The notes beneath the pieces were generated by a model that did not search any database, was not told where the DNA came from, and was given only the letters and a program-made list of their open reading frames with translations. Source: Blastomonas sp. CACIA14H2 (GTDB lineage: Bacteria; Pseudomonadota; Alphaproteobacteria; Sphingomonadales; Sphingomonadaceae). From it: DNA of 64,000 nt. The stretch lies in assembly GCA_000503195.1 (NCBI GenBank), contig AYSC01000016.1:1-64000 (forward strand), read 5' to 3'. Below, one piece after another: positions 59,761-64,000 of this stretch (positions are counted from its first letter, which is position 1; each line of letters begins with the position of its first letter). The translations under genes were made by a program, and so were the position numbers.

Positions 59761-59782
59761 ACACCCCCAATTTCGGGGGCGT
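59761..59782. terminator. Hairpin between ppi and HD-GYP genes
   Basis: ACACCCCC (59761-59768) and GGGGGCGT (59775-59782) form an 8-pair stem with one G-U pair. It lies 4 bases after the ppi stop (minus strand). The T-tract is poor, so it is a moderate terminator candidate for the gat-ppi transcript. Confidence 0.45.
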
Positions 59783-59786
59783 TTCA

Positions 59787-60416
59787 TTATGGGGCAGCGA
59801 TCCGGCGCGCGCTGGTGATGCGCACCGGGGTGCCGGGCATCTCGCCCGCGAATACGCCGCCGATCGTCTTGGCCGGATCGATCGGGGTATCGAGAATCCG
59901 CGTCAGCACCTCGCGCCCCTTCACCACCTTCGCAAATGCGGCATAGCCCAGATTGTCGCCCGGTGCGGACGGATTGGCATCGAGCGAGGTCTGCTTGCCC
60001 AGCATGATCGTGAACTCGCCGCGCGCCGATCCCGGCTCGAACCGCGCGACCGACAGCACGCCATCGGTGTGGCTGAGCCCGGTCTGGCTGGTCGGCTCGT
60101 GCGCGATCGGCGGCAGCGTGCGCTTGGGATCGCCAAGCCCGCCGAACTGGACGAAGCCGAAATCGTCAGCCGCCTTGACCACGCGATAGAAGACCACGCC
60201 GTCGAGCATCTTCCTGTCGACATAGGCGAGGAAGTTCCTGCCCGTGATCGGCGCGCGCTGCGTGTCCACCTCGACCGTCATGGCACCGGCATCGGTCACG
60301 ATCTCGACCAGCGGCAGCGGCGGCGACGGCGCTGCGTCGGCGGCCGGCGCGTCCTGGGTGAGCGCGGGCGCGAACGCCGCCAGCGCCGCAGCGATCAGCG
60401 CCAGCCAGCGCCTCAT
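59787..60416 (-). CDS. Secreted cyclophilin-type peptidyl-prolyl isomerase
   Basis: 209 residues with a signal peptide ([20 protein letters not shown]). The cyclophilin core is divergent: the usual FHR motif is FYR (VVFYRVVK), and QGGD reads QFGG, so activity may be reduced. It would act as a periplasmic folding helper. The ATG overlaps the gatB stop (ATGA), coupling it to the amidotransferase gene. Confidence 0.85.
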   Translation of the reverse strand: MRRWLALIAAALAAFAPALTQDAPAADAAPSPPLPLVEIVTDAGAMTVEVDTQRAPITGRNFLAYVDRKMLDGVVFYRVVKAADDFGFVQFGGLGDPKRTLPPIAHEPTSQTGLSHTDGVLSVARFEPGSARGEFTIMLGKQTSLDANPSAPGDNLGYAAFAKVVKGREVLTRILDTPIDPAKTIGGVFAGEMPGTPVRITSARRIAAP

Positions 60417-61918
60417 GCGCCGAGCGCCTTTTTCAGCTGCTCGTTGACCAGCTGCGGATTGCCCTTGCCCTGCATCGCCTTCATCGTCTGGCCGACGAAG
60501 AAGCCGAACAGCGCTTCCTTGCCGCCCTTGTACTGCTCGACCTTGTCGGCATTGTCGGCGAGCACCTTGGCGATCGCGGCATCGATCGCGCCGGTGTCCG
60601 AGGTCTGCTTGAGCCCGCGTTCCTCGACGATCTTGCCCGCCGGCTCGCCGGTCTCGAGCATGATCTCGAACACCTGCTTGGCGATGGTGCCCGAAATCGT
60701 GCCGCTGGCGACCAGAGCGAGCAGTTCAGCGCCCGCCGCCTGGCTGACCGGGCTGTCCTCGATCGTCTTGCCCAGCCGGTTGAGCGCGCCGTAGAGCTCG
60801 GACAGCAGCCAGTTCGCCGCCGCCTTGGCCACCTCGGCCTCGGGCTTGTTCTGCGCCTTCGCGCATTCGGCGAGCAGCCCTTCGAACCAGCGCGCGGTTT
60901 CCGCCTCGGCGGTCAGCACCGCGGCATTATAGGCGGACAGGCCCAGCTCGCTCTCGTAGCGCTTGCGCTTGGCATCGGGCAGTTCGGGCAGCGAGGCCTT
61001 GCACTCGTCGAGAAATGCGTCGTCGAGCTCGAGCGGCAGCAGATCGGGATCGGGGAAATAGCGATAGTCGTGCGCGTCTTCCTTCGATCGCATCGAGCGC
61101 GTCTCGTTCCTGTCCGGATCATAGAGCCGGGTTTCCTGCACGATCGTGCCGCCGCTTTCGAGCACGTCGACCTGACGGTTCGCCTCATGCTCGATCGCCG
61201 CCATCACATAGCGCACCGAGTTGACGTTCTTGGTCTCGGTGCGCGTGCCGAATTCGTCGCCGGGCTTGCGCACCGAGACGTTGACGTCGGCGCGCATCGA
61301 GCCTTCTTCCATATTGCCGTCGCAGCTGCCGACATAGCGCAGGATCGTGCGCAGCTTCTTGAGATAGGCGCCTGCCTCGGCGGGCGAGCGCATGTCGGGG
61401 CGCGAGACGATCTCCATCAGCGCAACGCCCGAACGGTTGAGGTCGACATAGGACATGGTCGGGTGCTGATCGTGCATCAGCTTGCCCGCATCCTGCTCGA
61501 CATGGATGCGCTCGATGCCGATCGTCTTGGTCTGGGCGTCGGGGTTCTTCTCGTCCAGGCTGATCTCGACCGCGCCTTCGCCCACCAGCGGGTGGTAGAG
61601 CTGGCTGATCTGGTAGCCCTGCGGCAGATCGGCGTAGAAATAGTTCTTGCGGTCGAAGCGCGACCAGCGGTTGATCTGCGCGCCGATCGCCATGCCGGTG
61701 CGCACCGCCTGGCGGATGCACTCCTTGTTGGGAACGGGCAGCATGCCGGGCATCGCGGCGTCGACAAGACTGACCTGCGCATTGGGCTCCGCACCGAACG
61801 CGGTCGCGGCACCCGAGAACAGCTTGGCGTTGCTGGTGACCTGCGCGTGCACCTCAAGGCCGATCACGACCTCCCATTCACCGGTGGCACCCTGGATACG
61901 ATAGGTTGATTCAGTCAT
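60413..61918 (-). CDS. gatB: Asp-tRNA(Asn)/Glu-tRNA(Gln) amidotransferase subunit B
   Basis: 501 residues with the GatB motifs [23 protein letters not shown] and ADVNVSVR, and the C-terminal YqeY-like helical domain. With GatA and GatC it amidates mischarged tRNA. The ATG is inside the stop of the vapC gene (ATGA), so its translation may depend on ribosomes finishing the toxin gene. The ppi gene overlaps its end. Confidence 0.96.
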   Translation of the reverse strand: MTESTYRIQGATGEWEVVIGLEVHAQVTSNAKLFSGAATAFGAEPNAQVSLVDAAMPGMLPVPNKECIRQAVRTGMAIGAQINRWSRFDRKNYFYADLPQGYQISQLYHPLVGEGAVEISLDEKNPDAQTKTIGIERIHVEQDAGKLMHDQHPTMSYVDLNRSGVALMEIVSRPDMRSPAEAGAYLKKLRTILRYVGSCDGNMEEGSMRADVNVSVRKPGDEFGTRTETKNVNSVRYVMAAIEHEANRQVDVLESGGTIVQETRLYDPDRNETRSMRSKEDAHDYRYFPDPDLLPLELDDAFLDECKASLPELPDAKRKRYESELGLSAYNAAVLTAEAETARWFEGLLAECAKAQNKPEAEVAKAAANWLLSELYGALNRLGKTIEDSPVSQAAGAELLALVASGTISGTIAKQVFEIMLETGEPAGKIVEERGLKQTSDTGAIDAAIAKVLADNADKVEQYKGGKEALFGFFVGQTMKAMQGKGNPQLVNEQLKKALGA

Positions 61919-62334
61919 TCTGTGTCCGTTTCAGGCGTAATGAGAGGAACTGTCGGAAAATAGCGGCGGTAGAAACGCGGGTCACGCGTCAGGATTGTTG
62001 CCCCCAATGCTTGTGCGTGGCCGCCGATGAGGAAGTCGGCGACGATGGCCTTGGGCATATCCGCCGGGCGAGCCCTGCGATAGGTCTGGAACGCTTGTCC
62101 CGCGATGAATGCGGCTTGTGCGTCCAGTGCTTCTACTCCGACCACCATCGCCATCATGCTAGCAAGAAAATCCTCCAATGAGCCAAATCGCGGCGCTACC
62201 TCGGCCACCACGATCGGATTGATCATCACCCTTCCGAGGCTGGCGGCCTGTTCGAGCTGAGCAAACGACCAATCGAACCAATGAGGATCCCGATTGAGGA
62301 TATCGATCAGGATATTGGAGTCGATTAGGATCAC
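61915..62334 (-). CDS. PIN-domain toxin VapC
   Basis: 139 residues. The acidic residues Asp5 (LIDSN), Glu45 (VVAEV), Asp100 ([10 protein letters not shown]) and Asp118 (TRDPRFY) complete a PIN nuclease site. The start is GTG at 62334, overlapping the vapB stop; the stop overlaps gatB. This chromosomal VapC lies inside a housekeeping operon, which is unusual. Confidence 0.88.
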   Translation of the reverse strand: MILIDSNILIDILNRDPHWFDWSFAQLEQAASLGRVMINPIVVAEVAPRFGSLEDFLASMMAMVVGVEALDAQAAFIAGQAFQTYRRARPADMPKAIVADFLIGGHAQALGATILTRDPRFYRRYFPTVPLITPETDTE

Positions 62335-62624
62335 GGTTGGTAATCACCTCTCAACTCGCGCATAATCTCGTCTGTGCTCAACCCTTCGGGATTGTGATAT
62401 CGACCCGCAATCGCCCGCAATCCTTCGCGCATCCGGCGACGCCTTTCTTCCGCATCTTCCGGGCCGAAACCAAGCGGCGCGATCACGACCTGACCGGCCT
62501 CGTTGATGGCAACCTTATAGGGTTGCCCCGGGATCAACCCTGCAGCATCGCGCATCGCCTTGGGAATCAGGACCTGCCCCTTGCTGGTCATGGTGCCTGT
62601 TTCCATCTTGCTGTGCGCGTTCAT
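62331..62624 (-). CDS. AbrB-family antitoxin VapB
   Basis: 97 residues. The N-terminal AbrB fold (TMTSKGQVLIPKAMRDAAGL) binds DNA, and a charged C-terminal helix (EERRRRMREGLRAIAGRY) should bind and block VapC. It starts just downstream of a perfect inverted repeat and a GGAGG ribosome binding site. It is located between gatA and vapC-gatB. Confidence 0.87.
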   Translation of the reverse strand: MNAHSKMETGTMTSKGQVLIPKAMRDAAGLIPGQPYKVAINEAGQVVIAPLGFGPEDAEERRRRMREGLRAIAGRYHNPEGLSTDEIMRELRGDYQP

Positions 62625-62635
62625 TGTCTGCCTCC

Positions 62636-62655
62636 GGTGTTACAAAAGTAACACC
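62636..62655. promoter_or_regulatory. Perfect inverted repeat, likely VapB operator
   Basis: GGTGTTAC (62636-62643), AAAA, GTAACACC (62648-62655): a 20-base perfect palindrome 11 bases upstream of the vapB ATG, in the 65-base gap after gatA. Its position fits autoregulation by the VapBC complex, so the pair probably has its own promoter besides readthrough from gatA. Confidence 0.6.
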
Positions 62656-62689
62656 TTGCACGGCCGCTATCAATCCAGACCGACGACCA

Positions 62690-64000
62690 TCACCACCAGC
62701 GCTCGGGCCGCGCGGTGAACCCGGCGCGTTCCTCGATCGCCAGGCCCGCATTGAGCACGCCCTGCTCGTCGAGCGGCTTGCCGATGATCTGCAGCCCCAG
62801 CGGCAGCCCCATGCTGTCGAGCCCGCCGGGCACCGACATCGCGGGCAGCCCGGCGAGCGAGGCAGGCACGGCGAACACGTCGTTCAGGTACATCGCGATC
62901 GGATCGTCGCTGTTCTCGCCCAGGCCGAACGCGGCGCTCGGCGCGGTCGGCGCGAGGAGGACGTCGCAATGCTCCCAGACCTGCGCGAAATCGCGGGCGA
63001 TCAGCGCGCGGACCTTCTGGGCCTGGGTGTAATAGGCGTCGTAGAAACCGGCGGACAGCACATAGGTGCCGATCATGATGCGGCGCTTGACCTCGGGCCC
63101 GAAACCGGCGGCGCGGGTCGCGGCATACATGTCCTGCAGACCTGCGCCATCGGGCAGGTTGCGCTGGCCATAGCGCACGCCGTCATAGCGTGCGAGGTTG
63201 GACGAGGCTTCGGCCGGCGCGATGATATAATAAGCGGGCAGCGCATAGCGCGTGTGCGGCAGCGAGACCTCGACGATCTCGGCCCCGGCATCGCGCAGCC
63301 ATTCGGCGCCCTGATCCCAGATCGCGGCAATCTCGGCATTCATGCCGTCCATGCGATATTCCCTGGGAATGCCGACGCGCTTGCCCTTGAGATCGCTCGA
63401 CAATCCGGCTTCCCACTGCGGCACCGGCAGGTCGAGCGAGGTCGAATCCTTGGGGTCGAAGCCGCTCATCGCCTCGAGCATGATCGCGCAATCGCGCACG
63501 TCGCGCGCCATGGGACCGGCCTGATCGAGCGACGAGGCAAAGGCGATCACGCCCCAGCGCGAGCAGCGGCCATAGGTCGGCTTGATGCCGCTGATGCCGG
63601 TGAACGCGGCGGGCTGGCGGATCGAGCCGCCGGTATCCGTACCGGTTGCCGCCGGGCAAAGTCGCGCCGCGATCGCCGCCGAGCTGCCGCCCGAGGAGCC
63701 GCCTGGGGCGAGCGGCGCGTTGCCGCCGTCGTTGCGCCGCCAGGGCGAGATGACATTGCCGAACGCGCTGGTCTCGTTCGACGATCCCATCGCGAACTGG
63801 TCCATGTTGAGCTTGCCCAGCATGCCCGCGCCCGCGTCCCAAAGCTTCTGGCTGACGGTCGATTCATAGGTGGGCTTGAAGCCGTTGAGGATCTCGCTCG
63901 CCGCGCGCGCCTCGACGCCGACGGTGCAGAACAGGTCCTTCATGCCGATCGGCACGCCCGCCATGATCGGCAGCTCCTCGCCCGCCGCGCGCTTCGCGTC
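62690..64000 (-). CDS. gatA: Asp-tRNA(Asn)/Glu-tRNA(Gln) amidotransferase subunit A (5' end outside window)
   Basis: The frame stays open to the right edge, so the N-terminus is missing. About 436 residues are visible. The amidase catalytic triad is intact: Lys in [10 protein letters not shown], Ser in [11 protein letters not shown] and Ser in [13 protein letters not shown]. GatA releases ammonia from glutamine for GatB. gatC presumably lies upstream, beyond the window. The vapBC pair and gatB follow downstream. Confidence 0.95.
   Translation of the reverse strand, partial: DAKRAAGEELPIMAGVPIGMKDLFCTVGVEARAASEILNGFKPTYESTVSQKLWDAGAGMLGKLNMDQFAMGSSNETSAFGNVISPWRRNDGGNAPLAPGGSSGGSSAAIAARLCPAATGTDTGGSIRQPAAFTGISGIKPTYGRCSRWGVIAFASSLDQAGPMARDVRDCAIMLEAMSGFDPKDSTSLDLPVPQWEAGLSSDLKGKRVGIPREYRMDGMNAEIAAIWDQGAEWLRDAGAEIVEVSLPHTRYALPAYYIIAPAEASSNLARYDGVRYGQRNLPDGAGLQDMYAATRAAGFGPEVKRRIMIGTYVLSAGFYDAYYTQAQKVRALIARDFAQVWEHCDVLLAPTAPSAAFGLGENSDDPIAMYLNDVFAVPASLAGLPAMSVPGGLDSMGLPLGLQIIGKPLDEQGVLNAGLAIEERAGFTARPERWW

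Overview
The window is a 64 kb, GC-rich, gene-dense bacterial chromosome segment. The gene content and order (rpmF-plsX-fabH-ihfA-merR, recG-sdhE-mfd, radA-cvpA-Fe-S scaffold-Kef, S10/spc ribosomal clusters) and the protein sequences fit an alphaproteobacterium of the order Sphingomonadales. This assignment comes from recalled family features, not from a search. No rRNA operon, prophage, IS element or CRISPR array is visible. One tRNA gene, tRNA-Asn(GTT), is present.

Layout. 1-3.6 kb: the 3' part of a DinG/XPD-type helicase, a SixA-like phosphatase and a GNAT acetyltransferase. 3.6-6.7 kb (minus): rpmF, plsX, fabH, ihfA and a MerR regulator, linking fatty-acid/phospholipid initiation with a nucleoid protein. 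6.9-13.3 kb: MAPEG protein, recG (minus), sdhE and mfd, then a REPIN-like repeat. 13.4-16.8 kb: degenerate-GGDEF/EAL protein, nadK, tRNA-Asn and an AbrB/PIN toxin-antitoxin pair. 16.8-24.9 kb (minus): TSUP permease, secA preceded by a small signal-peptide protein, Kef-type antiporter, NifU/IscU-like protein, cvpA, radA. 25-32 kb: patatin, TraB/GumN lipoprotein, a HEPN-type two-gene module, rplY, pth, a 10-TM protein with SEDS-like motifs, and an AAC(3)-family protein. 32.3-39.5 kb: a phosphate-scavenging cluster (phoX, Tat-signal SDR, ychF, phoD, ENPP-type phosphodiesterase) with PHO-box-like repeats before phoX and phoD. 39.5-41 kb: MaoC protein, lipoprotein, small membrane protein.

41-58.2 kb (minus) is the translation core, transcribed from high to low coordinates: rpsL-rpsG-fusA-tuf-rpsJ, then rplC to secY and adk. 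Several hairpins resembling terminators or attenuators interrupt it, notably on both sides of rpsJ. rpsM, rpsK, rpoA and rplQ do not follow adk here. S12 has arginine at position 88, a classical streptomycin-resistance residue. 58.3-64 kb (minus): an HD-GYP phosphodiesterase and then ppi-gatB-vapC-vapB-gatA, with gatA cut by the right edge. The VapBC pair lies between the two amidotransferase subunit genes, four-base-overlaps gatB, and has a perfect inverted repeat just upstream.

The strongest leads for new biology are the SecM-like small ORF before secA, the HEPN/partner module at 28.3-29.2 kb, the SEDS-like protein coupled to pth, the hairpins around rpsJ, and the VapBC insertion inside the gat locus.
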